Shown: positions 17,005 through 26,233 of the stretch, piece by piece
Layout: every line of letters begins with the position of its first letter
How positions within the stretch are numbered: position 1 is the stretch's first letter
NCBI GenBank assembly: GCA_036384795.1
Contig: DASVLP010000054.1
Span: forward strand, 1 to 64,000
Direction of reading: 5' to 3'
Length of the DNA stretch: 64,000 nucleotides
Source of the DNA: Andeanibacterium sp036384795
Lineage (GTDB): Bacteria > Pseudomonadota > Alphaproteobacteria > Sphingomonadales > Sphingomonadaceae
The notes under the pieces: generated by a model
What the model was told of the DNA's origin: nothing
Database searches by the model: none
What the model saw: the letters and a program-made list of their open reading frames with translations, nothing else
Position numbers and translations under genes: made by a program

Positions 17005-18813
17005 TCACGCGGGGCGGGGCATCGCGCCGCCGCCTTCCAGCCGCGACAGCCGTTCTTCCACCGCGCCGAGCATCGCCTGCATCGAATCGGTCTGCTGCAC
17101 GCGTTTGATCGAGGCGCGCAGCGTTTCGGCGAGCGGCTCGGCGACTTCGTAGAGGCAGTGCAGCTCGTTGGCGTTGTAGCGGTTGAAGTCGCTGCGCGGG
17201 CCGAGCAGCAACTGTCCGATGGGCCCGTCCTCGTCCTCCAGCGGCAGCACCTGGGGGAAGCGCCGGTCGCGCGCCGGGTCGAAGCCGGGCGCGAGCAGCC
17301 GCGACACATCGTCGATATCGCGCGCGGCGAGCAGTTTGCGGCCCCGGCTGGTGTCGACCAGGATCGCCGAGCTCGACGAATGGATTGCCGCGGCCAGCGC
17401 CGAGAGCGTGCGCAGCGCGATCTCCTCCGGGCTCTCGCTCGCGCGCCACACGGCCAGGCGGCCGACGAGCTTGCGCACCCGGTCACGCTCTTTGTTGAAG
17501 CGCCGCTTCGCCCAGCGCAACGCGAGCGTCTGGGTCGGCGCGAAGATACCTGCGGCGAGCAGCGCGCCGGCGATCGCAGCGAAAGTCTCCTGCCCCGGGC
17601 CCATCGCGCGCTCGACTATCTGCTTCACGAGGTCGGTGCTGAGCGCCCAGACCATTCCGACCATAACGGTGACGGTTGCGGAGATTGCGGTGCGGCCGAT
17701 CACCCGGTCCGCTTCCCACAAGCGGAAACGGATCAGCGAGACCAGCAGCCCGAGCGCCATCGCCAAGAAACCGCAGTCGAAAAAAATCAGCACCACAAGG
17801 CCATAGAGTGGGGTGTAGGTGCTCGACGGAGGAAGTTCGGCGACAATGAAGAGAGCGATCGAAAGTAGCACCAGCCCGGTGGCGAACCCGAACGCCGCCC
17901 ATTTGAGCTGCTGACGCTCGATTCCCGGTTCGTAGCGGCGGTATTTGATAATATGCGAGCCTATCAATCCAAGCGGCGCGATGAACCCGACGACGGCGCT
18001 GAGCAGCAGAGGTGTTTGATCGATCGCGAGAGGGATCGCCGCAATCGGCGCGACAATCAGCACCCAGCGCAGCTGGCGCGGGACGAAGCGGCCGTCCGGA
18101 AACGTCGCCAGTCCCAACACCAGCAGTATCCACGCGAATGTCGAATAGATGCCGAACGCCGTTCCCCAACCCAGCGCCAGCCACATCGGCAACGGCGGAT
18201 CGACGGAGCCGGCGAACATCAGGAAGCCGAACGATAGCAGCAAGGCGACGGGATCGCGCGCACGTCTTGCGAACAACAGTATCGCACAGCCAATCAAGGT
18301 CAGGCAGGTGACGAGCGAAATGGCGAGACGCAAGGCGATCCGCGTTTCCCGCGGCACGATTCTCGACGGTCCGACCTCCAGCGCATTCGCGGCCTTGGCC
18401 GTGAAGGTGCGCTGGACGACTTTACCGTCCGGCGTGCTGAGGACCAGGTTCACCTTCGTTCCCTCGGGCCGGCGCAGCTGCTTGGCCACGTTCCACACGC
18501 GTGTATCGCGTGCCAGCGGCCGCCCGTCGATGGACAGGATGCGCGTGCCGCCGGAGAGATCCGGCGGCCGGCCCTCGCGCGGCTGGGATTCGATCGTGAC
18601 CGCGCCGTCGTTCTCGATCGCGGACGTAAGCCCGAGGCGGAGAAACGACGGGTCGTTCACATAGGCATCTCGCCAGACATACACCGTGCCCGCAACATCG
18701 AGAACGAGCGCCAGTAGCAGCGCCGCGAACCATGCCGGGCGCAGCGCGCGATGCCACCGATCGCCGATCGGCCGCAGTCGATACGGCGGAAAGTGCCCAC
18801 CCCCCCTTGTCAT
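17005..18813 (-). CDS. PDZ-containing membrane sensor-like protein with GAF-like C-terminus
   Basis: A 602-residue membrane protein. After one TM helix (about 28-48) comes an exported domain with a PDZ-like segment: GGTRILSIDGRPL and LRRPEGTKVNLVLSTPDGK. A block of about seven TM helices follows (about 165-420). The cytoplasmic C-terminus contains a coiled or linker helix (RFNKERDRVRKLVG), a GAF-like domain (HSSSSAILVDTSRGRKLL to LLLGPRSDFNRYNANEL) and a helical tail. No histidine kinase or cyclase domain is present. ATG 18813 (MTRGGG) is preferred over the Arg-rich upstream extension. It lies 64 nt downstream of an HWE kinase, so the two may work together; this is inference. Confidence 0.6.
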   Translation of the reverse strand: MTRGGGHFPPYRLRPIGDRWHRALRPAWFAALLLALVLDVAGTVYVWRDAYVNDPSFLRLGLTSAIENDGAVTIESQPREGRPPDLSGGTRILSIDGRPLARDTRVWNVAKQLRRPEGTKVNLVLSTPDGKVVQRTFTAKAANALEVGPSRIVPRETRIALRLAISLVTCLTLIGCAILLFARRARDPVALLLSFGFLMFAGSVDPPLPMWLALGWGTAFGIYSTFAWILLVLGLATFPDGRFVPRQLRWVLIVAPIAAIPLAIDQTPLLLSAVVGFIAPLGLIGSHIIKYRRYEPGIERQQLKWAAFGFATGLVLLSIALFIVAELPPSSTYTPLYGLVVLIFFDCGFLAMALGLLVSLIRFRLWEADRVIGRTAISATVTVMVGMVWALSTDLVKQIVERAMGPGQETFAAIAGALLAAGIFAPTQTLALRWAKRRFNKERDRVRKLVGRLAVWRASESPEEIALRTLSALAAAIHSSSSAILVDTSRGRKLLAARDIDDVSRLLAPGFDPARDRRFPQVLPLEDEDGPIGQLLLGPRSDFNRYNANELHCLYEVAEPLAETLRASIKRVQQTDSMQAMLGAVEERLSRLEGGGAMPRPA

Positions 18814-18877
18814 GGCGCTGAATATATTGCGGATCGCGCCTCGCGTATATCGAAGAAATGCAGGCGCCCTGCGCTCG

Positions 18878-19840
18878 CTACGTCTTCGGCTCGGGCGGGC
18901 GGACCAGCACGATCTCGCACGTCGCGCCCTCCGGCGGGAACTCCAGGCGCACCTCGGCAAGCCCGGGCTGCGGGCGCAGCAGCGCCATTCCCATGCCGTG
19001 GCGCGAGACCGGCCCGACCGGGGGCCCGTTGCTTTCCCGCCAAGCGATCAGCACCTGCCGCTCGGGCGTTTCGCGCACGTCCCACGCGAGCGCAACGCGT
19101 CCTTCGGGCGTCGACAGCGCACCATATTTGGCCGCGTTGGTGCACAATTCGTGCAGTGCAAGCGCCAGCGGAATGCAGGAATCCCGCAAGATGTCGCACT
19201 TCGGGCCCACCACCGCGAAATTCGCCTCATCGCGGAACGGCGCGATCACCGTTTCGATCAATTGGGTAAGTTCGCAGGCGACCTCGTGACCCGAGCCGAG
19301 GAGATCGGTCGCCCGGCCGAGCGCTGCGATCCGCCCGCTGAAGGCATCGACGAACTCTTCAGGATCGGCGTGGCGGGCGGACATCGAGGCGATCGAGTTG
19401 ATCGTCGCCAGCATGTTCTTAACCCGGTGCACCAATTCCGCGTTGAGCAGCGCCTCGCGGCGCGACGCCCGCTCCTGCTCGCGGATCAGCCGCCGCAGCA
19501 TCTCGGCGATGTAGATCAGGATCGCGCAGATCAGCACGTAGAACGCGACGAACAGCGTGTTGCGCCAGCTTGCGTAGAACAGCACCGGCTGCGCCTTGAA
19601 CAGTCGATTGGCGATCACTCCCGAAGCGAGGGCTGCCGCCGCGCCGTATCTCCACCCGAGGAACAGTGCGACGAGCACGATGGCCGGAAAATAAGTGGCG
19701 AACGGAAGCCCGGCCGCGCCGCCGTCGACGCCCCACCTGAGCGCGGTCACCCCGGCGACCGCGAGCGCGGTCCACCCGGCCGCCTTCAGCGGCCGCACGT
19801 CAGCGAGGATGATACTCCTGAACGCCGGGACCCGACCCAC
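18878..19840 (-). CDS. HWE-family sensor histidine kinase
   Basis: A 320-residue membrane kinase. The N-terminal third has about four hydrophobic segments resembling a DUF4118-type sensor module (residues about 20-115). A short coiled segment (RRLIREQERASRREALL) leads to the phosphoacceptor His in AELVHRVKNMLATINSIAS. The ATP-binding domain has HELCTNAAKYGALS (N box) and the diagnostic W-x-E in AWRESNGPP, then GMGMALL. HWE kinases in alphaproteobacteria often signal to PhyR/EcfG general stress response or to single-domain regulators; no response regulator is adjacent. It is followed by the PDZ-type membrane sensor gene on the same strand. Confidence 0.88.
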   Translation of the reverse strand: MGRVPAFRSIILADVRPLKAAGWTALAVAGVTALRWGVDGGAAGLPFATYFPAIVLVALFLGWRYGAAAALASGVIANRLFKAQPVLFYASWRNTLFVAFYVLICAILIYIAEMLRRLIREQERASRREALLNAELVHRVKNMLATINSIASMSARHADPEEFVDAFSGRIAALGRATDLLGSGHEVACELTQLIETVIAPFRDEANFAVVGPKCDILRDSCIPLALALHELCTNAAKYGALSTPEGRVALAWDVRETPERQVLIAWRESNGPPVGPVSRHGMGMALLRPQPGLAEVRLEFPPEGATCEIVLVRPPEPKT

Positions 19841-19931
19841 GCTGCTCTCCCGCCCGAGAACTCGATGTTCCCACGTTGTAGCAAAAACTTAAAGCCCTCA
19901 AAAAACATTTGATTACCGGCGCCCGGGCAGA

Positions 19932-22900
19932 TCACATCCGGGGCGTGGCGGAAACCGTTCCGGTGCGCTCGAGCTTGCCCCACCCGACCACTTTGCCCTT
20001 CAAGGCCGAGCCGATCGAGCGCAGCACTACCCCGTACATCAACTGGCGATAGACGAAGCGCTGCATCACCATCAGCAGCCCGGGAAAGCGTTGCCTGACA
20101 GGTTCGAGGCGATAGGCGATCCAGCCGGCGGCAAGATCGATGGAAATGAACGCCAGCCAGTAGACCCCCATGCGCAGCACGTCGCTCTGGGTCTGCGCCC
20201 AGCCGTGCTGCTGCACCCGGACGATCGTGCCGACGACCGAAAGCATCAACGCGAGGTCGATGATCGGCGACAGTGCGGCGAACACGATCTGGAACAGCCA
20301 GGCCTGAGGCATTCCGAACCACGCCAAGCCGCGCGGGCGGCCGGTGCGAAGGACCGCGCGATGCTTCCACAGGCACTGCAACGTGCCGAACGACCAGCGA
20401 TAACGCTGCCGCCCGAGCGCCCGCAGGGTCTGCGGCGCCTCGGTCAATGCGATCGCTTCGACGTCGTACGCCACCCGCCAGCCTTGGCGCTGGATCGCGA
20501 TCGTCAGATCCTGGTCTTCGGCAAGGGTGTCTTCGGGATAGCCGCCGACTGCGTCGAGCGCCGCCCGCCGCCATGCGCCGACGGCCCCCGGCACCACGGT
20601 GATCGCGCCCAAGGAATCGAGCGCCCGGCGCTCGACGTTCTGCGAGGTCACGTACTCGATCGCCTGCCAGCGGGTGACGAGGTTGACCTTGTTGCCCACG
20701 CGGGCGTTCCCGGCCACCGCGCCGATCTTGGGATCGGCGAACCAGCGCACCAGCTTGGAGATCGTGTCGGGCAGGAACTGGGTGTCGGCGTCGAGCGCGA
20801 TGATCACCGGCCCGCGGGCTTCGGCCAGCGCGCGGTTGAGCGCACGGGCCTTGCCGCCGTTCTCCATCGTCAGCAGGCGGACCCGCGGATCGCCGCCGTA
20901 GTGCCCGCTGACGAGCGCGCTGGTGGCGTCCTTCGAGCCATCGTCCGCGACGATCAGCTCGATGTCCGGGTAGTCGCTGGCCAGCACCCGCGCGACCGAA
21001 TCGACGATCACCCGTTCCTCGTTATAGGCTGGAATGATGACCGACACCGCCGGACGATACGGGTCGGTATCCGCAGTCCCGCCGCCCTTCCGGTCGAGCA
21101 GCGCAAGCGCGGTGAGGAAGAACGCGCGCGCGATCCCCAGCGCGATCGCGAAGAAGAATATCCACTTCAGGATGTAGCTGGCCGTCGCCAGGGTGACGAA
21201 GAAAGCCACGTCGGCCATCACCGAGAACCGGTCGGCGCGGGTCACTCGGGGCATCACCGCATCGCGGTCGAGCCCTGCGAGCTGCGAAACCGGGACAAAG
21301 TGATAACCCCGCGCGCGAAGCTGATCGATGATCACCGGCAGCGCCTTGACGGTCTGCGAGCGCACCCCGCCGCCGTCGTGGAGCAGGATCACGTTCTCGC
21401 TCCGCTCCGGGCTCGCCGAGGCCACCTGCTTCAGGGTCTGGTCGATGATCGTGTCGACGCCGGGCGTCTTCCAGTCGCCGGGATCGACGTGGAGCCCGAC
21501 GATGGTGTAGCCGCGCTGCTGTGCAAGCATCGCCGGGATCAGCTCGTCGTCGGTGGTCGGCTCGGCGTCGCCGAAATAGGGTGCGCGGAACAGCCGGGTG
21601 GAGCGCCCCGTATAGGCTTCGATCAGGCGCTGGGTCGCGTTGAGCTCCAGCAACGTGCCAAGACGGCTTTCCTCGGCCATGTTGGGGTGGGTGTAGCTGT
21701 GGTTCCCGATCTCGTCCCCGTCGCGGGCGATCCGCTCGAGGATTTCGGGATGATCGAGCGCATTCTCCCCGATGACAAAGAACGTTGCCGGCACGTGCTT
21801 GCGCTCGAGGATCGAAAGCAGCTTCGGGGTGTAGTCGGGGTCCGGCCCATCGTCGAAAGTGATCGCAAGGGCTTTCGGGTCTTTCGCACCGGTGCGCTGC
21901 ACCTGGTAGGGCGAGGGCAGCGAGATGAAGCGCTCGCTCGTCAATGTGCGGTTGCGGTCGAAGCGGACCTCGCGGCTGCCCCCTTTTGGCGCGGCGCCGA
22001 TCCGCAGGATCTCGCCCGAGCCCTCCACGTCGTTTCCGGGATCGGGCGGGATCGCCGAAAGCTGCGGCAGCCGGCCGCCACGCATGGCGGCGAGCACGTC
22101 CCAGAACCCGGGATCCTCGCTGCCGAGGCGCCACAGCGCCACGCCTTCGACCCCGCCCAGCAGCGCAAGCTGGTTCCAGCTCGTCGCGGCGTCCATCATC
22201 CATACCGTGTGCCGATGACCATCGTCCTCGAACGCGAAGCCACTGTTGCCGCTCGCCGGATCGAAAATCGGGACGGTGCCGCTGTCGCGGGCCGAGAGCC
22301 ACGCTTCGTTGACGGTCAGCGCGTCGGCAATCCCGTCGTGCCAGTCGTAGCCGTAGTTGCCCAGCGCAACGATCAGCTTGCCCGCTGGCACCTCCGCCCG
22401 GGCGTGCGCGAGCTGTGTCGCAAACCAGGCCTGCGAGGCGATCGGCCCCGGCGTACCGCCCTGCCAGTGCTCGTCGTAGTTCATCAGGTAGACGTGGTCG
22501 ACCGCCTGCGCCATGCGGCGCAGGTCCCAGCTCGCTTCGCCCGCCGGCACGGTAAGCCCGAGGGAAAGCCCGGCCGCAGCGAAGCGCGGATGCGCACGGG
22601 CCAGGAACGCCCGGTAAGCCGGCAAGGCATCCGCCGGCATGTTCTCGAAATCGATCACCGCGCCTTGCCAATGCTGGGCCTTTACTGCCGTGATCGTCTG
22701 GGCGATCAGCTTGTCGCTCGCTCGCCGATCGGCGAATAGCAACTTCGTCTGCGGGCCGAGCCAGTGGCCGCCGACGATGTTCTGGATCATCAGGAAATAT
22801 TCGGGCTGGTGCAGGCGGCTGCGTCTGATCGCGCGCAAGTCGGTATCATTCGCGACAGTTAGCTGCGCTTTTGCCGGATCGACTGCGCCTTCGCCCGCGA

Positions 22901-23231
22901 CGACCCAGTCGAGATCGTCATAATGGCGCCGCAGCGACAGCGCGCTCTGCTCGTCCCACGGCACGTAGAAACCGATCCGCAACGGCTGCCCGCGCGACCG
23001 GCGCGGGGCGATCGCGCGGAAACGGTGCCCGATGTGCGCGAGGTGGGTGCGAAAGGGCAGCGGCTGCTGGCGCTCGTGGCCGAACTCGAGCGGCGAGACC
23101 GTCGGAACGTTGACGATCGTGGTCGCGAACAGCACCGCGGCCAGCACGATCGCCCCGAGCAGGAGCGCGTTGAGGCGGCCCACCAGCCGCCGCCGGCGGC
23201 CGGTCGCATCGAAGAAGATCGGCGAGCTCAT
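19932..23231 (-). CDS. GH18-like / polysaccharide deacetylase / GT2 three-domain fusion
   Basis: A 1099-residue membrane protein combining three carbohydrate domains. One TM helix (21-40) precedes a GH18-like domain (about 85-395) with DFEN at 194-197, where Glu196 fits the catalytic Glu of DxxDxDxE. Then comes a CE4/NodB deacetylase (about 455-650) with TFDDGPDPDYT (Asp460/461) and the metal ligands H511 and H515 in HSYTH. After TM helices (675-712) there is a processive GT2 domain (725-950) with DDGS (763), DAD (814), AEDQD (904) and QRYRW (942), and further C-terminal TM helices. It probably makes, deacetylates and trims a beta-linked N-acetylhexosamine polymer across the inner membrane. 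The polymer is unknown. Confidence 0.88.
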   Translation of the reverse strand: MSSPIFFDATGRRRRLVGRLNALLLGAIVLAAVLFATTIVNVPTVSPLEFGHERQQPLPFRTHLAHIGHRFRAIAPRRSRGQPLRIGFYVPWDEQSALSLRRHYDDLDWVVAGEGAVDPAKAQLTVANDTDLRAIRRSRLHQPEYFLMIQNIVGGHWLGPQTKLLFADRRASDKLIAQTITAVKAQHWQGAVIDFENMPADALPAYRAFLARAHPRFAAAGLSLGLTVPAGEASWDLRRMAQAVDHVYLMNYDEHWQGGTPGPIASQAWFATQLAHARAEVPAGKLIVALGNYGYDWHDGIADALTVNEAWLSARDSGTVPIFDPASGNSGFAFEDDGHRHTVWMMDAATSWNQLALLGGVEGVALWRLGSEDPGFWDVLAAMRGGRLPQLSAIPPDPGNDVEGSGEILRIGAAPKGGSREVRFDRNRTLTSERFISLPSPYQVQRTGAKDPKALAITFDDGPDPDYTPKLLSILERKHVPATFFVIGENALDHPEILERIARDGDEIGNHSYTHPNMAEESRLGTLLELNATQRLIEAYTGRSTRLFRAPYFGDAEPTTDDELIPAMLAQQRGYTIVGLHVDPGDWKTPGVDTIIDQTLKQVASASPERSENVILLHDGGGVRSQTVKALPVIIDQLRARGYHFVPVSQLAGLDRDAVMPRVTRADRFSVMADVAFFVTLATASYILKWIFFFAIALGIARAFFLTALALLDRKGGGTADTDPYRPAVSVIIPAYNEERVIVDSVARVLASDYPDIELIVADDGSKDATSALVSGHYGGDPRVRLLTMENGGKARALNRALAEARGPVIIALDADTQFLPDTISKLVRWFADPKIGAVAGNARVGNKVNLVTRWQAIEYVTSQNVERRALDSLGAITVVPGAVGAWRRAALDAVGGYPEDTLAEDQDLTIAIQRQGWRVAYDVEAIALTEAPQTLRALGRQRYRWSFGTLQCLWKHRAVLRTGRPRGLAWFGMPQAWLFQIVFAALSPIIDLALMLSVVGTIVRVQQHGWAQTQSDVLRMGVYWLAFISIDLAAGWIAYRLEPVRQRFPGLLMVMQRFVYRQLMYGVVLRSIGSALKGKVVGWGKLERTGTVSATPRM

Positions 23232-23374
23232 CGCGCGATCGTGCGGCTACCGACCGCGGATCGAGCGAAAAGAACACTGGCCGGCACCGCGTACCGCATT
23301 TTGCACTTGCCCCGTTGGCAACCAGTTGCCGGCGCGCCCGCTACAAGCGCCGTGCTGACCGGAAGCTGAATGTC

Positions 23375-24595
23375 TTACGCGGCTTGCTGCAGCTCCAGCT
23401 CCAGCCGGTCCCACACCTCGACCAGCGCGTCGGTGAGCTGGCGCATCATCGCCTCGGTATGCGTCGGCCCGGGGGTGAAGCGCAGCCGTTCGGTGCCGCG
23501 CGGCACGGTCGGGAAATTGATCGGCTGGACGTAGGCGCCATACTCGGCGAGCAGGATATCGCTGATCTTCTTGGCCTTCACCGGGTCGCCGACCAGCAGC
23601 GGCACGATGTGGGTGACCGAATTCATCACCGGCAGGCCGGCCTCGCGGAACATCGCCTTGAGCCGCGCCGCCGAAGCCTGCTGCGCCTCGCGCTCCGCGA
23701 AGCTCTGCTTCAGGTGCTTCACCGCCGCGAGCACGCCGGCGACCAGCACGGGGCTGAGCGAGGTGGTGAAGATGAACCCCGGCGCGTACGAACGGATGCA
23801 GTCGATGATCCGCGTGTCGGCCGCGATATAGCCCCCCATCACGCCGAATGCCTTGCCCATCGTGCCTTCGATGATGTCGATCCGGTGCGCGGCCTCGTCG
23901 CGCTCCGAGATGCCGCCGCCGTGCGTGCCGTACATTCCGACCGCGTGGACTTCGTCGATGTAGGTGAGCGCGTTGTACTTGTCGGCCAGGTCGCAGATCG
24001 CGTGGATCGGGGCGACGTCGCCGTCCATCGAATAAACGCTTTCGAACGCGATCAGCTTGGGCGTGGCCGGGTCGGCCGAGGCGAGCAGCTCTTCGAGGTG
24101 CTCGACGTCGTTGTGGCGGAAGATGCGCTTTTCCGCGCCGGAGTTGCGGATGCCGGCGATCATCGAGGCGTGGTTCATCTCGTCGGAGAAGATCACGCAG
24201 CCGGGCAGCAGCTTGGCGAGGGTCGAAAGCGTCGCGTCGTTCGACACGTAGCCGCTGGTGAACAGCAGCGCGGCTTCCTTGCCGTGGAGCTGCGCGAGCT
24301 CTTTCTCGAGCTCGATGTGGTAATGCGTGTTGCCGCCGATGTTGCGCGTGCCGCCGCTGCCCGCGCCGACGTCGTGCATCGCCTCTTCCATCGCGGCGAT
24401 CACTTTGGGGTGCTGGCCCATCGACAGGTAGTCGTTCGAGCACCACACGGTGACCGGATTCGGCCCGTTGTGACCGGCAAAGCAGCGCGCGTTGGGGAAT
24501 GCGCCCTTGTTGCGCAGGATGTCGATGAACACCCGGTAGCGCCCCTCGGCGTGAAGCCGGTCGATCGCCTGGTCGAAAATCTGATCGTAGTTCAA
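23375..24595 (-). CDS. hemA: 5-aminolevulinate synthase
   Basis: PLP enzyme that condenses glycine with succinyl-CoA to 5-aminolevulinate, the first step of alphaproteobacterial haem and corrinoid synthesis. It has NYDQIFDQAIDRLHAEGRYR at the N-terminus, VWCSNDYLSMG, GSGGTRNIGG, FESVYSMDGD, DEVHAVGMYG and the PLP lysine in GTMGKAFGVMGG. I set the start at TTG 24595, giving 406 residues, the family norm. The frame is open to 24709, but the additional 38 residues are basic and unlike the family. Its succinyl-CoA substrate is the end product of the propionyl-CoA cluster near 42-52 kb. Confidence 0.95.
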   Translation of the reverse strand: MNYDQIFDQAIDRLHAEGRYRVFIDILRNKGAFPNARCFAGHNGPNPVTVWCSNDYLSMGQHPKVIAAMEEAMHDVGAGSGGTRNIGGNTHYHIELEKELAQLHGKEAALLFTSGYVSNDATLSTLAKLLPGCVIFSDEMNHASMIAGIRNSGAEKRIFRHNDVEHLEELLASADPATPKLIAFESVYSMDGDVAPIHAICDLADKYNALTYIDEVHAVGMYGTHGGGISERDEAAHRIDIIEGTMGKAFGVMGGYIAADTRIIDCIRSYAPGFIFTTSLSPVLVAGVLAAVKHLKQSFAEREAQQASAARLKAMFREAGLPVMNSVTHIVPLLVGDPVKAKKISDILLAEYGAYVQPINFPTVPRGTERLRFTPGPTHTEAMMRQLTDALVEVWDRLELELQQAA

Positions 24596-24714
24596 CGGAC
24601 CCGTCCGTGTGCAGCGCTGCAATGGCCTTCGAGACTCGGGCAGCATTCGCGCGCGATGTAGGCCAAGGGCAAAGTCAATTAAAGGGCGGAGTTTGCGAAG
24701 GATTCGCAATTGGT

Positions 24715-25563
24715 TCAGAGATGTTCGATCCGCTCCAGGCCATAGGCGGCAAGCGCGGGCCGCAATGCATCGAGCGAGCCGTTCTCGCCGGTGAAGACGG
24801 CAATGTCCGGTTCGGTGCGCGCGAAGCGCTGGCCCTGGGTCAGGTACGCGATCCGCCGCGCGATCCCCGCTGCGCCATCCACGAACGCCACGTCGGCGCC
24901 GAACGCCCCGCGCAGCTCTCGCTCGAGCAACGGGAAATGGGTGCAGGCGAGCACCACGGTGTCGATATCGGCGCCGCCCGGCTGGCTCCGCAGGCCTTCC
25001 GCGGCCGCGGCGAACACCGCGGGATCGGGCGTTTCACCGCGCAATTTGGCCTCGGCTGCCTGGACCAGCGCGGGCGCGGCGTGGCGCAGCAGCAGCTTGT
25101 TGTGCGCGAACTCGCGCTCGAGGTTGTCGACGTAGGCCTGGCGGATCGTCGCGGCGGTGCCGAGCAGGCCGATCGTGCCGGTCTTCGTCGCCAGCGCGGC
25201 GGGCTTGACCGCCGGCACCGTGCCGACCACCGGCAGCCCAAGCGCCTCGCGCACCGCGGCCAGCGCGATCGTGCTCGCGGTGTTGCAGGCAATGGTGGCC
25301 AGCCGGGGATGATAGCGTTCCTCGAGCCGCCCGAGCAGCGCCGGCACGCGGGCCGCGATCTGTGCCTCGGTCTTCTCGCCATAGGGCAGCGCGGCATAGT
25401 CGGCGACGTAGATCACCGGTGCCTGGGGCAGCAGCTTGCGCAACTCGGCAAGCACGGTGAGCCCGCCGACGCCGGAATCGAACAGCAGGATCGGCGCGAT
25501 TGGCTCGGTAATGGAAATGACTCCGTTCGCCCCGAGCTTGTCGAAGCCCTGCTTTTTCTTCAT
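24715..25563 (-). CDS. murI: Glutamate racemase
   Basis: Cofactor-independent racemase giving D-glutamate for peptidoglycan, 282 residues. ILLFDSGVGGLTVL near the N-terminus holds the first catalytic Asp and Ser region. YVADYAALPYG is conserved, and the two catalytic cysteines are in IACNTASTIAL and LACTHFPLLE. ATG 25563 (MKKKQGF) is chosen; the longer frame to 25656 would overlap the divergent plsY start. The gene is 119 nt upstream of hemA on the same strand and divergent from plsY across 85 nt, where both promoters must lie. Confidence 0.95.
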   Translation of the reverse strand: MKKKQGFDKLGANGVISITEPIAPILLFDSGVGGLTVLAELRKLLPQAPVIYVADYAALPYGEKTEAQIAARVPALLGRLEERYHPRLATIACNTASTIALAAVREALGLPVVGTVPAVKPAALATKTGTIGLLGTAATIRQAYVDNLEREFAHNKLLLRHAAPALVQAAEAKLRGETPDPAVFAAAAEGLRSQPGGADIDTVVLACTHFPLLERELRGAFGADVAFVDGAAGIARRIAYLTQGQRFARTEPDIAVFTGENGSLDALRPALAAYGLERIEHL

Positions 25564-25648
25564 CTGGCGTATACGGGAAGGCGGCCGTTGGGCAACGCCC
25601 GGCTTCGCTTTCCGACAAGCTGGGTGCGAACGCGAAAAGAGGTGATCG

Positions 25649-26233
25649 GTGAACATTCTCGTGGCCGCCGCGGTTGGCTACCTTGCGGGATCGATTCCCT
25701 TCGGCTTGCTGCTGACCCGCGCCGCGGGCCTCGGTGACGTCCGCCGCATCGGCTCGGGCAACATCGGCGCGACCAACGTGCTGCGCACTGGAAACAAGGG
25801 CCTCGCGGTGGCGACGCTGCTGCTCGATGCGCTGAAGGGCTTGCTGCCGGTGATGCTCGCGGCGCGCTGGTATCCGGGGATCGAGGGCTGGGTCGCGCTC
25901 GGCGCGGTGCTCGGCCACTGCTTTCCGGTGTGGCTCGGGTTCAAGGGTGGCAAGGGTGCGGCGACCACCGCCGGCGTGTGCTTCGGGCTCGCCTGGCCGG
26001 TCGGCATGGCTTACGCCGTGGTGTGGGTGGGCGTTGCGGCGCTCGGGCGGATGTCGTCGCTCGCCAGCCTCAGTGCGGTGGTGACGGCGCCGCTTGCCGC
26101 CTGGGTGATCGAGCGGGCCGATCTGCTCCCGTTTCTCGTCCTCATCGCGCTGCTGGTGATCTGGCTGCACCGCGCGAACATCGACCGGCTGAAAAACGGC
26201 ACCGAGCCCAGGATCGGCGGCGGCAAGACGTGA
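25649..26233 (+). CDS. plsY: Glycerol-3-phosphate acyltransferase PlsY
   Basis: Inner-membrane acyltransferase using acyl-phosphate to acylate glycerol-3-phosphate in phospholipid synthesis. At 194 residues with about five TM helices it has the usual size. The three conserved cytoplasmic motifs are present: GSIPFG, RRIGSGNIGATNVLR with DALKG, and GHCFPVWLGFKGGKGAATT. GTG at 25649 follows an AAGAGG ribosome binding site. Its stop overlaps the GTG start of dprA by 4 nt (GTGA). Confidence 0.96.
   Translation: MNILVAAAVGYLAGSIPFGLLLTRAAGLGDVRRIGSGNIGATNVLRTGNKGLAVATLLLDALKGLLPVMLAARWYPGIEGWVALGAVLGHCFPVWLGFKGGKGAATTAGVCFGLAWPVGMAYAVVWVGVAALGRMSSLASLSAVVTAPLAAWVIERADLLPFLVLIALLVIWLHRANIDRLKNGTEPRIGGGKT

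Noticed and set aside
15384..17486. 700-residue minus-strand frame across ornithine decarboxylase
   Set aside because: Antisense to a well-supported gene and joined to an out-of-frame part of the membrane sensor gene.
20091..22739. 882-residue open frame opposite the polysaccharide fusion gene
   Set aside because: Its composition (Arg, Asp, His-rich, no motifs) is that of an antisense shadow of a long high-G+C gene; the minus-strand frame carries three complete enzyme signatures.
23232..23374. Possible small gene or regulatory RNA between hemA and the fusion gene
   Set aside because: The 143-bp spacer has no frame with a ribosome binding site and no convincing hairpin.
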